Positions 11,020 to 23,431 of a DNA stretch of 64,000 nt are shown piece after piece. The notes under the pieces were generated by a model. It had not been told where the DNA came from and made no database searches. It saw only the letters and a program-made list of their open reading frames with translations. Made by a program: the position numbers and the translations under genes. The stretch is from Notamacropus eugenii. Lineage: Eukaryota; Chordata; Mammalia; Diprotodontia; Macropodidae. The first letter of the stretch is position 1. Each line of letters begins with the position of its first letter. The stretch lies in contig NC_092879.1 of assembly GCF_028372415.1 (NCBI RefSeq), positions 95,777,700 to 95,841,699 on the forward strand, read 5' to 3'.

Positions 11020-11165
11020 ATGAACATGTCTGAGGCAAATATATGCAGGATGAGGCCTAGAATTAAGGAGGGCTGGGCCAGAGACTTCCTGTAGGTGGGA
11101 GCTGAAAGAAGCCAGGGAGGTCAGTAGTCAGAGCAGAGCAGGTGCAGGGGTTGACCAGTGAGAGG
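11020..11165 (-). mobile_element. L2/L3-type LINE fragment
   Basis: The plus strand includes GAATTAAGGAGGGCTGGGCC, GACTTCCTGTAGGTGGGAGC and GAAGCCAGGGAGGTCAGTAG. These correspond to the antisense L2-like block also found at 52690-53138. Confidence 0.65.
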
Positions 11166-11189
11166 GTCCCCTCTTGTAAGCAGCAGGGG

Positions 11190-11415
11190 CAGCTAGGCCA
11201 CATTGTGCCTTGGACTTGGAGTCAGGACTCAGCGTCTTCTCAGACGCTGACTAGCTGTGTGACCTCAAGCAAGTTACTTCCCCCCTGTCTGCCTCAGTTT
11301 CCTCATCTGTAAAATGAGGATACTGATAGCATCTGCCTTGAGGGGTGGTTTTGAAGATCAAGTGAGATCATTTTTGGGAAGTGCTTTGCAAAACTTAAAG
11401 CATTATTATTCTTAC
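11190..11415 (+). mobile_element. MIR/MON1-type CORE-SINE
   Basis: The head GGGGCAGCTAGGCCAC is followed by GTGTGACCTCAAGCAAGTTAC, CCTCATCTGTAAAATGAGGA and the tail AGTGCTTTGCAAAACTTAAAGC ending ATTATTATTC. It looks nearly complete. Confidence 0.83.
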
Positions 11416-13019
11416 TGCCAAGCTTGAGTGGTCTGCCCTCTTTGGTTTTGGTGAGAATGACACTTGTCTAGTTCTTCTGCCTTTGGTTCTTTCCCAGACA
11501 TCTAAGTACTTACTGTGTACTGGGTGCTGATGGATCTTTCAGGTTCCTTCATTTGGCTGAGGAGCCTCAAGGCATTTGTACTTCCTCTCGTTCTTTAGCT
11601 TGGGTCTGTTAAACTTCTTGGCTGCCCTCAAAACTCCCCCAATGGGAAAGGTTTACCACAATAAATGAAAATACAACAGAGCATAGATGATGTTAATATG
11701 TGGTTTTCCAAGTTCATATATAGGCCCCAGGGATTGTTTTTGAGTGTGATGCCACTGCTCTAAGGGACTTCGAATGCAGCGAGATGAAACACATATTTCC
11801 ATATAAAAGTCATCTTTATTCTATTGTACTTTTATTTCTTGTCTTACTATTTCCTAGGTACATTTTAATCTGGTTCTGCACTCTACACTTCTCTTGAGCA
11901 GATTCAAGCTGGGGCCCCTAAACATTCCTGCAGCCTTCGATTTCAGAACGTTGGCTGGTGTTCAGTATCTTCCACTGTGTTCTAATATGTTTCCATCTCA
12001 CTGTGTTCAACACCTCTGGCCTAGAGGACCCCTAAGGGTCTGTGGGTAGTCACATCTGGGGGCAATGCCCCAAACAGATGTGGCCTGCCGTGGCCAGAAA
12101 CAGATTAAGATATGATTGGGGAGTACTTAGCAAAATAAGTACAGAAGTGAAAGAAATGGATGAATATCTCTGCTGGCAGGGATCCTTCCTTTGTCTGAGT
12201 GTGACACCACTGCTCACAAGCCCTTTGAAGGAAAATCCAGCTGCCTCTGCTCCATGACGTCTTTCCCCCAAAGATGCTCAGAAGCCAAGCCTGATATGTG
12301 TCTGAAGGTTGGGCTCCAGGAGCTCCACAGCAGCAGATACATCCAAGTTGAAGGACTGACTTTCTCTGCTTGGCTTCCTATGTGCAAATGCTTGTTTTGT
12401 CCAGATGTCCAAATTGGGTTTTCACGTTCCCTTGGCATCCTTTCCATAGCAGCTGCCATTTTGATATTAAGCACAGGACTCCCCTTTGCTGCAGCCTATA
12501 ATGAGAGACACATCTTGGGGGTTCAAATGAAGCACCATAAAGCCAGTGGCTGGGACTTTGGGTGGCCTTTGGCCATTGCTCAGGCAGGTCATTGATAAGA
12601 TCTACTCGGCTTTCTGAGCCCGCAAGGTACAGCATGCTCACCACACAGATCCAAGGGGGCTTCTGTTGAAGCATCTTTGGCATGGGGGCATGGAATTATT
12701 TTTGTAAAGAGCCAAAGAGACCCCAACCTAACTCCTTTGCCTACAGATAGGGAGACCAAGATGCAGAAACTCACATGACTTGTGCGGGCATTGGAACTGG
12801 CATGGAGGCCAAGTGTGATGGCAATAACTTAAGTTGAGGGGTTCCCTGTGCAGCTGTCAGTGTTACTGTGATAGGTGGAGCTCATATCTGTTTTCTTAAT
12901 GTTCTTACATTCCTACACATCAAGGAGCATTTATAAAGGTCTTATATGCCAGCCGTTGTACTCAGCCAGGTCATATAAAGCCAACCTGTCATTCAACACT
13001 TATTTAGTGCCCAATAAAT
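11416..13019. other. No recognised gene; a 134-codon open frame judged non-coding
   Basis: The plus-strand frame at 12191-12595 is the longest here, but it matches no family I know and overlaps open frames on the opposite strand. The end (about 12915-13019) has a CAATAAATGC tail that suggests an old L2/MIR 3' end. Nothing else is assigned. Confidence 0.45.
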
Positions 13020-13115
13020 GCTAGGAATGGTGCCATATTTCTCTGATAAAGGTCTAATATCAAAGATACAGTTGATATAGAATTGATTAAAATTTATAAG
13101 AGTAAGAACTATTCC
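13020..13115 (+). mobile_element. L1 ORF2 fragment
   Basis: The run TCTCTGATAAAGGTCTAATATC with AGATAAATGGTCCAAG is nearly the same as sequence at 32430-32525, which lies inside a longer L1 ORF2 3' part. It is a small remnant that ends at the C/T-rich tract. Confidence 0.7.
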
Positions 13116-13129
13116 TCAGATAAATGGTC

Positions 13130-13380
13130 CAAGTGAGGAGGGGGAGGTGACAGAGAGAGGACAATGGGGGGACTGTAGGAAAGGGGGGGCCTCCCCTCCA
13201 CCTGGTCCCCCTGGCCCCCCTCTCCCATCCCTCCTCTCCTCCCTCTCCCCTTCCCCTTCCCCTCCCCCACTTCTTCCTCTCCCCCCTGGTCCCCAGGTCC
13301 CCATCTCCCCCCTCTCCCCCCTCCCCTTCCTCTTTCCCCCTGCTCCCTCTCCCCTCTTCCCTCTCCCCCCTCCCCCAGAA
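13130..13380. repeat. Long polypurine/polypyrimidine tract with many C runs
   Basis: About 190 bp (13190-13378) is almost entirely C and T on the plus strand, with repeated CCCC runs. It is preceded by a G-rich segment (13138-13190) on the same strand. The complementary G runs are of the kind that can form G-quadruplexes. The open frames here (e.g. proline-rich) arise from composition. Confidence 0.85.
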
Positions 13381-13549
13381 GGTAGATAAAGAAGGCAACT
13401 TTAAAAATTACTGGTTAAATTTTTTATAAGCTTAAAGAAACTATATAAGATCTGTTTTTCTGTATAAATGTTTTTGTTCTAGGTGTATAGAAGCACCTGT
13501 TATATCTGGTATTAAGTTTAGAATAAAAATAAATTGATTTCTTTTTTTT

Positions 13550-13682
13550 TTTTGAGGAAATCTGGGCTAAGTGACTTGCCCAGGGTCACACTGCTAGTAA
13601 GTGTCTAAGGCCAGATTTGAATCAGGTCCTCCTGACTCCAGAACTGATGCTCTATCCGCTGCTCTCCTAGTTGTGCCACAAT
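13550..13682 (-). mobile_element. MAR1-type SINE fragment
   Basis: The plus strand shows AAGTGACTTGCCCAGGGTC, ACTGCTAGTAAGTGTCTAAGG, GGTCCTCCTGACTCCAG and CTCTATCCGCTGC. This is the inverse of the SINE head and body. Confidence 0.83.
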
Positions 13683-14194
13683 AAAAAAAAAATTCGGAAA
13701 AAAAATACAAGGGCTGGATTAGGTCTTTGAGGCCTCTGCCTACTCCAAATCTACATTCTTATTCCTGTTGGCAGAAGAAATCTCCCTTACCCCCCCACCT
13801 CCTTTTTTTTTTTGAAATGAAAATCTATTACACGTTTCTGCTATAAAACATATAGCCATTAGGTGGCAGCAGTGTATTGAGGATGAGCTGGAATATGCAG
13901 CATGCGGTCAGATTTAGGCTCCATCGTCACTTTGCGTTTATCCTAACATCTGTTCTCAGGGCCCTTCTTGGGTTGAGAAGTATTCCTACCACAATAGCCC
14001 TGTGGACAAGGAATTGCAAAAGCTCCATGACAATCCCAATGAAGTCACTGGAGGATGAGATGCTGGGAATCTTGGACTCCAGGCTAGATGGATATTTGGG
14101 CTCCTCTCCAGTTGCACTTCAGACCCAGAGAGCGAAATGGACTTGCTCAAGGTAACATAGGTAACAAGTTTAGAAGCAGCAACCTATTGTGGCC

Positions 14195-14365
14195 TGTGAC
14201 AGGCAGTGTGGTGTAGTGGCTAGGGCAGAAGAAAACTTCTGTTGAAATCCAACCTCAGACATTATGTTCTGGGTGAACCTGGGCAAGTCACAACTTATTG
14301 TACTTCAGCTTCTTCATCTGTAAAATAAGGGAATTGGACTCGATGTTTAAGGTCCCTTTGATTTC
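14195..14365 (+). mobile_element. MIR/THER-type CORE-SINE
   Basis: GCAGTGTGGTGTAGTGGCTAGG is followed by CCTGGGCAAGTCACAAC, TTCATCTGTAAAATAAGGGA and TTGGACTCGATGTTTAAGGTCCC. The order is typical of a mammal-wide MIR-type SINE. Confidence 0.8.
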
Positions 14366-15949
14366 TGATCTGTCTCTCGGACACATCTGTCCAAACAAGG
14401 CATACGTAGAAAAGAACTGCCTAGCAGTGACCTGACTCTGGGAGCCTGATGTGAGGCCTTGAAGGCTTAGCACAATATTAGTAGGAATTTGGCTTCTGTA
14501 TCACCTTGAGTGAATTCCAAATCCTCCCCTCCATGAGATGCAAATATAGGAGAAAGTACCCTCCGTGCCCTACTACCCTTATTCCAAACATTTCCTCCTT
14601 GGGCTCAGGAGCATCTCTATAGCCTGCCACTCATGAGACTGAATCCGCATCTTCAGTTTGTGATTTGCATCTTAGATTACACATTCCTGAAGACACAGTC
14701 TGCCTGAGGGGAGAGGTGCTTCAGCGAACAGTAGGTGCTTCAGGGTTTGAATGGAAACTGCACTAAGACTTTGGGGACATCATATTTTCCAATGTTCCTG
14801 TCCCCAAAGAGCTTACCATCTTGCCAGGGAAGAGAACTGGACATGTCGGTTGGTGTGGGTTAGAAGGAGGAAGTGTCATGGAAACCTGGGGGGTTTTAAT
14901 GTGGCTTGATGGGGACGCTGAGAGAAACTAAGGTACTTCCTCTGTGAAAGGCACTGTGCCAGCTAGAGCCAAGTTTGCTTCTCAGTGTAGGCTGAGAATA
15001 TGGGGAGAATCTAGAAAGAATGGGCAGAGGGATAAAGGCTACATCGAGTTACCAGGGCATCTGAACGTAAGATGCATGTTCATAGCTGATTTGCCTGACA
15101 TGCTAACTAGCGTGATGGCTCACTGATTGAACAATTAGGCTTGCTTCTCAGTGTGCACAATCAAACTTTGATTAATAAAAGTATGTAAACAATACCCTTC
15201 TCTAAGTGTCTTAGAGGTTCCTTGCATGCCTCCCTCTCAGGTGGGCTTCTGGCAGATCTGCCATTTAGGGCTGCTCTGAAGTGAGAATGGCAACGATGGG
15301 GACCAGGCTGAAGGCTTGGGTTTCCCATGGGCTTTTTTAAGTTTTTAGTTACGCACATTCCCCATTTGTTTACCATATAATTCAATTGGTAGCTTATTAC
15401 ATGACCTACTGATAAAATTGTTTTTTTAAAAAACTACTATTTCTTTTTAGCATTCTTTCTTTTTTGAATTCTGTGATCCAAATTCTCTCCCTCCTGGGCA
15501 GACAATGTGGTAGACTGATCAAACTGGGTGTTTGCTTTTTCACTTGGTGACCTGACTTATTTAAGAACACACACAGTGTTGAATATATCTTAATATACAC
15601 TTGCTTACCTTCTTGTTGAAAACAATTTACTTAAAACGACTCATTCACAAAGTGGAAACTCAAAGTGGAGTCAGTTACGCTAAGCTGACAAGCTTAATCT
15701 TCTGTCTCATTGAGGCAATACAACTTATTTTCAGTACATAAGCTCCAGTGACTGCTGAGTTAAATCTTGGTCCATTGAGAAGAGGGAGTCATTTTGAGCA
15801 TTTTTATGAAGGAGATGAACAATGTAGTGGGCCAGAGAGGCCCCACAGGGGGTCGACAAGCAGCCAAGGTTGACAACGTCACTGTTTTTATTTTTAATTT
15901 TCCCAGTGAAAAGCATTAATTTAGTTTTTTCCTTTTTTTCTTTTTTTTG
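14366..15949. other. No recognised gene
   Basis: There are scattered short frames with no family resemblance. T-rich stretches occur near 15420-15470 and 15925-15950. I assign no repeat family. Confidence 0.4.
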
Positions 15950-16900
15950 TCTTCAGTCTTCATTTATTCACTCAGGTAATTCTTTAAAACATTGTTTTAT
16001 TTAATATTTTATTTTCCCCATTTATATGTGAAATAATTTTCAGCATTTGTTCTTAAAATTGGGTTCCAAATTCTCTCCCTCCCCCCCTCCCCACCCTCCT
16101 CATTGAGAAGGCAAGCAGTTTGATACAGGCTATGTGTACTCCTGTGAAACATATTTCCATATTAGACAGGCTGTAAAAGAAAACATAGGCCAAAATAACC
16201 TCCCCAAAAAACAGTAAAGAAAAGTATACTTCAATCTGTATTCAGATTCCATATGAATCAGCATTCCGTAGCACTTTGCATGATAAGTCCTTCAGAATTG
16301 TCTTGGATTGTTGCATGGCTGAGAAGAGCCAAGTCATCCACAGTTGATCATCATACATTGTTGGTGTTACTGTGAAGGAAGTTCTCCTGGTTCTACTCAT
16401 TTTACTTTGCTCTAATTCATGTAAGTCTTTTCAGGTTTTTCTGAGGGCATCTAGCTCATCATTTCTTATAGGACAATGCTATTCCATCAGAATCATATAC
16501 TGCAGCTTGTTCACAGCCATTCCTCAATGGGTACGCATTCCTTCAATTTCCAATTCTTTGCCCCCAGAAAAGAACTGCTATCAATATTTTTGTACATGTG
16601 AGTCCTTATCCTTTTTAAAAATCTCTTTGGAGATACAGACCTAGTAGTGGGATTGCTCAGTCAAAGGGTATGTAGGGTTTTATAGCCCTTTGGGCATAGT
16701 TCCCAACTGCAGTACCGAGTGGTTGAATCAGTTCACAACTTCACCAGCAGGCAGTTCATCTGTGTCTCAAATTTGTCCATATCCCCTCCAATGTTTGTCA
16801 TTTTCCTTTTTTGTCCTATTGGCCAATCTAATAGGTATGAGGTAGTATCTCAGAATTGTTTTAATTTGTACTTCTCTAGTCAATAGCGATTCACAAGCAT
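15950..16900 (-). mobile_element. L1 3' end (ORF2 C-terminus and 3' UTR), antisense
   Basis: The order of blocks is the same as at 40830-41500: a pyrimidine-rich 3' UTR (TTCCAAATTCTCTCCCTCCC), GTTCTACTCATTTTACTTTGC, CATTTCTTATAGGACAATGC, then CACAGCCATTCCTCAATGGG. On the minus strand this is the region that encodes the L1 ORF2 C-terminus in marsupials. It is decayed. Confidence 0.78.
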
Positions 16901-17059
16901 CAATTTTTGAAGAGATCAGAAATTTATCTTCTCTCTGAAAATTCTACTAGTGCTATCTTACTTTCTTGCCCTTCCCAAATTCCGTGGGTTTTGGACACAA
17001 ATAGGGTGGTGGTGATGGTGGTGTATTTTTTCCAGGGAATAGACTGGTTCATTCGGAGT

Positions 17060-17062
<3 letters not shown>

Positions 17063-17090
<28 letters not shown>
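17063..17090. repeat. (TG)n microsatellite
   Basis: An uninterrupted TG run that continues into imperfect ATGTATG units. Confidence 0.95.
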
Positions 17091-17093
<3 letters not shown>

Positions 17094-17559
17094 AATGTAT
17101 GTATGTGTATACATATTCCCAAATCCCATCTCTCCCAGTGTTCATGACTCAGTGGGCTTAGGGTATGTAGGAACAGGAAGGTTACAGATAAAATGGAGTT
17201 TACTGAAACTGACACAAGCTGCCAGTTGCCAGTTCCAGGCCAATGCTACACAATGCCTCTTGATGGGTTGGTGCTGCCTTCTCATCAATACAAGTGGAGG
17301 GGTTGTCTGTTCATGCATGAAGGCAACAGAGAGGTATGGAATCCCAATCAGGAACTGAGGTGTATTGTCAGCCAGAAGTAGCCTGTCTTTAGAGACTTGG
17401 AGGGGAGGAGACATTATTGAGAGACTGCTGTCTTTGACTTACTTGGGGAATAAGTTTTTGAAATCGAGGAGCAGGACAGCAAACTACCAGTAAGTTCTTG
17501 AACCAGCTTAATGCAGAACCACTGATTAATTTTTTAACATCATTATCTATAGCACATTT

Positions 17560-17880
17560 TATTTCTTTTAAAATTTATTTATCTGTTTTTGGTTTTCAAC
17601 AATCACTTCCATAAGTTGTCAATTTTCTCCCCTTCCCTCCACTCTCCCTCCCCAAGATGACATGCAATCTTATAAGGGCTCTACATACAAATTCTTATTA
17701 ATCTCATTTTCACATTAATCATATTGCATAGAAGAATTAAAACCAATGGGAGAAAGCATGAGTAAAACTAAACAAAACCAAATGTAACAAGAGAAAATAG
17801 TCCGCTTCATTCTGCGTTTCGACTCCATAGTCATAGTCAAACACCCAGAATGGTTTGCTCTAGAATAGTGTTCTCTGAAG
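17560..17880 (-). mobile_element. L1/HAL1 3'-UTR-like fragment
   Basis: GGTTTTCAACAATCACTTCC followed by a TTTTCTCCCCTTCCCTCC block resembles the 3' end of the HAL1 and L1 copies in this window. The remainder is weakly similar. Confidence 0.5.
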
Positions 17881-18689
17881 TGCACGAACCCCTCCCTTCC
17901 CCCTTTTTCCAGGGCACATTCCTAGTAGGAATATGGTAATTGGCAGGACAGGAGAAAACTTCAGATCATCCTATCCAGCAGATGGAATTTTAGGCTAATA
18001 TATATTCCAGGACTATAGAACAAGATTTGATTAAAAGAACAAGTATGTTTCTCATCTCTGGCAATTTCAACTTGATAGGGAGTACAGCAGAGCTATGACT
18101 AGGGTAGGGCAATTAGACCTTAGTCTAAGGGAGCCCTGATGGCTAAGAATGATGACTTAAGAAAACGAGTCATCAGCTCTCCTCCGTATAGGAACAGTAC
18201 AGTTTCGCTAGGTAGCTCTTGTTCTCCCACAACTGAAGGGAGGGCACATTCCATGCAATAGACCTTGCTATGGAATACCAGGCCAAAACGTGTTCACTGG
18301 TTCCACAAACACATAGTATTTGACCTAAATGGGCAGGGATGGGGGAGCAGCAGGGTACAGTCAGTTCCATGGGACTGATGTTAGAAAAGAATGATTGACT
18401 GATATTGTAATGAAGTTGATCACGTCCATTGTGAGTATTCAATCTAATGCATTAAGAATTTTGTTATGAAATGACAGTGGCTGATTACTGGCATGGTATA
18501 TGCCACCCTTCATGCAAAGAAGGCAATTTTTTCTAATTTGGCACTTATCAAAATTGCTTATTTTCTTATTCTGTTCCCACTGATATGTATGACAGGGAGG
18601 TACTAAGCCTTCCCTATGGACTACCCTGTGGAGATTCAGGAATAAGATGTCCTTAAGGCAGATTAAACAAAACTAATTGTAGTTAAAGA

Positions 18690-19400
18690 TAAAGTCCCAA
18701 TTTAAAAGAGGAAAAAGGAACCAAATAAATCCCAATTCAGAATATCAATATCTGTAGTAGTGACATACATAGAGGAAAACATACACTTATCAACTTTAAA
18801 TGCTAATGGGTTAAATATTGCAATAAATTAAAGAGGAATATCAATTTATGATTTCAGAGATTTTCTTGAAAATTTTTTCCCTAGAAGGTGGACAGAACGT
18901 TCTTAAAAACCTTTTTACTTGTGCAACTTAAAGATTCTTTATTCTCAACCCTAATTCTAAGTGATTGGCACAAGAAAATAAAACCCTATGTTCAATGTGT
19001 GGTTTATAAGAAAACATGGCTAAAAGGAAAAGACAGAATAAAAGTGAAAGGCTAGAATGAAATTTTCTATACATCCGGTGAATAAAAAGAATCAGGAGTT
19101 GTGGTCACGCTCAGACAAAGCAAAAACCAATTTACAATCTAAACAGAGATAAACAAGGGCATTCCATTATGCTGAGAGGAACCACAGGCAACAAACCAAT
19201 AGCAACTTCAAGCTTTTTTGCTCCAAATGGCATAGCTTCTAAAGCCAAGCGGCAGTAAGTCATACGAAGGGAAATCACATTCCAAACAACTGCCCAATGT
19301 GCAGAATATCCGAGTCAGTCTTTCAAAGCCTACTTGTAGAGATTCAGTGTGAAATGATCCTTAAAGAAATGAAGAACTTAAATCTAGTCCTGATTCTAGG
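18690..19400 (+). mobile_element. L1 ORF2 5' part (endonuclease region), decayed
   Basis: GGAAAAGACAGAATAAAAGTG, GAAATTTTCTATACATCCGGTG and CTCAGACAAAGCAAAAACC are reminiscent of the endonuclease part of marsupial L1 ORF2. There are many stops. The assignment rests on nucleotide resemblance only. Confidence 0.5.
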
Positions 19401-19497
19401 GACTAGGGAAGGCTAAAGCACAGTCAGTATTGGGGGAATAATTCAGGACTCATGGCCATGCTGTGCCAGTACAACAACGATAATTTTTATAATAAGC

Positions 19498-19660
19498 CAC
19501 TAGGTGGCACTGTGGATAGATGGTTGAGACATGCAGTAGGAAAGGCTTGAGTTTGAATCCTTTGTAGCTATGGGACATTGGGCAACTCAATCTCTGCCTC
19601 AGTTTCCTCATCTTTAAAATGCAGAAAATAGCACTTACCTCATAGAATTGTCATGAGAAT

Positions 19661-19709
<49 letters not shown>

Positions 19710-19765
19710 GAGAAAGCTCACTGCACAATTAAAGTACTGCAAAATGTTATTATTTGCTATTACTA
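19498..19765 (+). mobile_element. MIR/MON1-type CORE-SINE with an internal TG expansion
   Basis: CACTAGGTGGCACTGTGGATAG is followed by CTCAGTTTCCTCATCTTTAA, TGTCATGAGAATCAAG, a (TG)n run at 19664-19705, then GTACTGCAAAATGTTATTATT. The microsatellite arose inside the SINE. Confidence 0.8.
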
Positions 19766-20579
19766 AAATTCATTTACAGATTTAATGCTATACCAAACTA
19801 TGAAATGGATTCTCTATAGCACTCCATAAAATGAGACCTGAACAAAAGTCATTGGAAGAGCAAAAGAACTAGACTATCAAGGGAAATAATGGGGGCAGGG
19901 TACAGGGAAGGTAGGAATGAAGGAATGTGTTTCCAGACCTCAAACAACATATTTAAAATTTTGAATTAAGATAATAAAAATTAAATATTAAATTTAAAAA
20001 TATTTTATTCTGAGCTTAACAAAACCCATCTGCTAAAAGGGACATTTTGCATAATAAAACAGAAAAAGAGGCTTTCATGTGACACCTGGGACTTTCAAAG
20101 CTATCCTGCTTGTCTGTGCTTCTTTCTGGCTTCCCTTCTATTCTTTCCTCTGCCTTTACAATTTTTTATTCCAGAGATTTAATGATATTGTTTCCCTTTT
20201 TCTTTAAAATATTTACACTTGCCCAAATTTAATATTCCTCTGATCTGTTCCAGGGTGGGAGCAAAGGTGGAACCAGCCTAGCCTGGGGGTCTAGCATCAC
20301 ACTGGGTAGGGCTCTCTAATCTGAGCAGGGGCCAAAAGTGTCCAGTCACTCCTGTGGAATATGGGGTCCCTCACTTAGTAGGGACATGGCCTTTTGAGCC
20401 AATGGTCCAGAAACAGTAGGTAACGTTCAGTGCAACATCAGCGTTCTGGGTGCAAGGGAAGAGCCATGGCCTTAGGTCAGTCTAAAGCCCAAAGCCTGGG
20501 CTCCAGTTCGTTCTGATGAGGCCACTTGGATTGTGCTACCAATACCTTCACGCTGCAGGCAGGCACCCTCTCTGACCAC

Positions 20580-20944
20580 CCTACCTCGCTGATTCATTAT
20601 TTTTTACCTCAAGCCCTTGTTTCTTCTTAACTTGCCTGTCATTGTCAGAGACAAGGCTACCTCCCCCACCCCCACCCCCGGTGCCCCAGGCTCAAAACCT
20701 CTGTCAGCCCTGAGCCTTCACTCTCACCACCTAGATCTGGTCCTCAGTTGCCACGTCTGTTATTTCTTACCTTCTTATAACCACTCTTGGCTAAGCTCCC
20801 TCTGGCACTGCTGCCACCCTGGTACAGACCCTCATGCCTAAACTATTGCTAGAAATGACCACTTCTCCTGGTAGGCCTAGAGGGAGGCCTGCTGCTTGCT
20901 CTCCCTGCCTTCGGTCTCTTCAGACTACAATTCAGCCTCCGTTT
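20580..20944 (+). mobile_element. L2/L3-type LINE fragment
   Basis: CACTGCTGCCACCCTGGTAC, AGACCCTCATGCCTAAAC and CTCCCTGCCTTCGGTCTC match the 3' non-coding block of L2-like elements. The same part is seen in sense orientation at 32905-33662. Confidence 0.68.
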
Positions 20945-21200
20945 ATTTGTCACAAATTTAATGATAATAAAACAGCTGCATTTCTATGGCACTTCTGAGG
21001 TGCCAGGCTCTGTGCTGAGTGCTTCACAATGATTACCCCGTTTAATCCTCACAACAACCCTGGGAGGTAGGTGTTGTAACAGATGAGGCAACTGAGGAAA
21101 CAGCCCAGAGCTATACTGCTAGTAAGTGCCTGAAGCTATACTTGAACTCTGGTCTTCCTGACTGGAGGCCCAGGGCTCTATCCACTGCATCATCACCAAC
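20945..21200 (-). mobile_element. MIR/MON1-type CORE-SINE
   Basis: The plus strand shows GCCAGGCTCTGTGCTGAGTG, TCACAACAACCCTGGGAGGT, CAGATGAGGCAACTGAGG and CTCTATCCACTGCATCATC, the inverse of a near-complete CORE-SINE. Confidence 0.82.
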
Positions 21201-23417
21201 TAGATAACCTCCCCATTGGACAAACTCCAGGAGCAAACAGAGGCTCCTGGGCCTCTGCAGGGGATAGAATGTCTTGGAAGTTAGGAGGCTAATCGTCCTC
21301 AGAGTCAAGCAGTGAGTTTGTGTCAGAGGTGGGATCCCTAGCTCTCACGCCATTGACCCAGCTGCCTTGCTGGAAAATGTAAAGGCCTTAAAATGTCTTC
21401 ATCTGCTGGGCTAAAAGTTAGCAGCCAGTCAGTCTCTTCTGATGAGGAGGAGTTGTCTCTAGGCAGCCACTCAGATGAAAGTGGTCTCTTGCTGAATTCT
21501 TGAATTTGAAGGGACTTGAAAATCCTCTAGTCTCCCCACCTTTACTTACTGAGGAAGGGAGTGAGGTGTACCTGGTGCTATTTAGTAGAACGGTGACCTC
21601 GTAGGGGCGGGGACTCGACCTATGGGGCTGCTTTTAATTCTTTCCTCCTTCTCTAGGTAGGGGGACAGCAGTGGAGGTGTCCATTTATTTCCTCATTCTC
21701 TCTAAACGGGCCCTCTGCCTCCCTTTTTCTAGGTGTGTACATTGGGCAAGCATTGGCCAAGTACTTCCTTATGATGTTCTAGGTGATGAGTATACAACGG
21801 CCATAGGAAAAGCAATCTCTGCCTTCAAAGTGTTTATGTTCTCTTGTGGAGAGCTGGCACCATGCCATATGGAAACACAAAACGTGTACAAAACGTGCTA
21901 ATTGGTTTTCTAAAATGAGGCACTCATTCTAGAAATATCATTACATCCTTTGTATAGATAATATAAAAAGTGGCTCCATTAGGTTAGGGCTAGGGACTCT
22001 CACCTGGCCAGTCACACTAATCCATCCAGGTCTTACTAGCCTGATGTGGTTCTAGAGGCCACTTCTGTGGAACCATCAGATGCATTTCTGAGGCTTAGGG
22101 AGAGAGTATAGCTATGGCAGCTATAGGTTAGGTACACCTGATCTGTGTGTGGTCTGCGACCTTGACCGAGCCTGACAATGCTCAGCATGTACTTTGGGGA
22201 GGCCAGTGCTGATATGGGCTAATGTGCGCTTTGGTTCAGTGACTGATTCTAGATGTCTATGCCTTCTTCTGAGAACCGATTAACTTTGTTGAGTTAAAAA
22301 ACTGGGCTATTGCAACTGCTTTATTCTTCAGAAGAGGAAACAGAGTCCCAAGGTGATTCAATGACTTGGCCAGTATCACAGAGGCAAAAAGCAATGGACT
22401 CAGGAATTGGCCAGGGGTCCTGCCACTCTTCCAACCTACTTGGACATTTCCTGTCTCCCTTTACCTCCACACAAAACCATGGGGTCTTTTGCAGTCCTTG
22501 TTCTAAGACACGTTCACTTCCCAACGATCTCTTCCCTCCTCCTGCATTTATAACAGCAAACAGAGGAATGAAAAAGTGTGAATGACGACATTTTGGTGTA
22601 TTCCTCTATCCAATAATCTCGTGTACTTGATCTGCGCTGGGCTGACTTTCATCGCTTTTGGTTTGATGTTCAGTGTGTTCATATCATTGTATTGATTCTA
22701 TACAGGATCCTGGCCCTGGCTCTTCACTCAAATCTCCCATATTTCTCAGAATTCATCATAGTCTTTTATGACAAAACAAGATTCCATTACTGTAACATGC
22801 TGTAAGATACACAGTCATTCCCTCAATTTATGGCCATTTGCCTTCTTCCCAATTCTTCTATTTATTTATTTTTTTTTGTGTGTGCTGTGAGAAAAAAAAT
22901 GTTCGATAAACATTTGGGTGGATATTAAGACTTTTCTGTGTATTCCAGGAGTAGGATCTTTGGGGTAAAATGTATGAGAAGTTTATTTAGCTTTCTCATA
23001 GTACCAACTTATTTTCTAAAATAGTTGGACCATGTTATATCTATACCAGCAAGGCTGAGTCTTGAAAGAAAGTGGAGATGCCAAGAGGGGGAGGTGCAGT
23101 GGGGTCATGGTAGTGGAAGCAGCCATGGTAGTAACAGGGTCTGACTTGTGCTTTAGGAATTCAAGTCCCAAGGATTAAATGAGAACAGCTTTGGGTATGA
23201 AGAACAGTTAGGCAGCTATCATGAGAAATGAGCCATAGAACCTGGGTATAAGTAGAGAAATGGGGAACAGAGGGGAGAAATGTTAATTCTGTCTCTACCA
23301 CAAGATGTGGCCATGTTTGGGGTGTGTGTGGGGTAAAGGTTGAAGAAGAGTTGGGAGTGAACACAAGGCAGTAGACCTATGTGGCTAGAATGATGGGAGT
23401 GTTTTTAGCAGAAGATG
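21201..23417. other. Mostly unassigned, with small SINE/L2 pieces
   Basis: A minus-oriented L2/MIR end lies near 21735-21860, and a minus-oriented CORE-SINE piece lies at about 22315-22440 (AGAAGAGGAAACAGAGTCCC). The 22630-23050 part is T/A-rich and may be decayed L1. No gene is recognised. Confidence 0.45.
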
Positions 23418-23431
23418 AGGAAGTTGAGAAT

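Noticed and set aside
12191-12595. 134-codon plus-strand frame that could look like a gene
   Set aside because: There is no recognisable domain, and open frames overlap on the other strand at similar length. No splice or promoter context is visible.
13087-13398. Gly/Arg/Glu-rich and Pro/Ser-rich frames on the two strands
   Set aside because: They are pure products of the polypurine/polypyrimidine tract.
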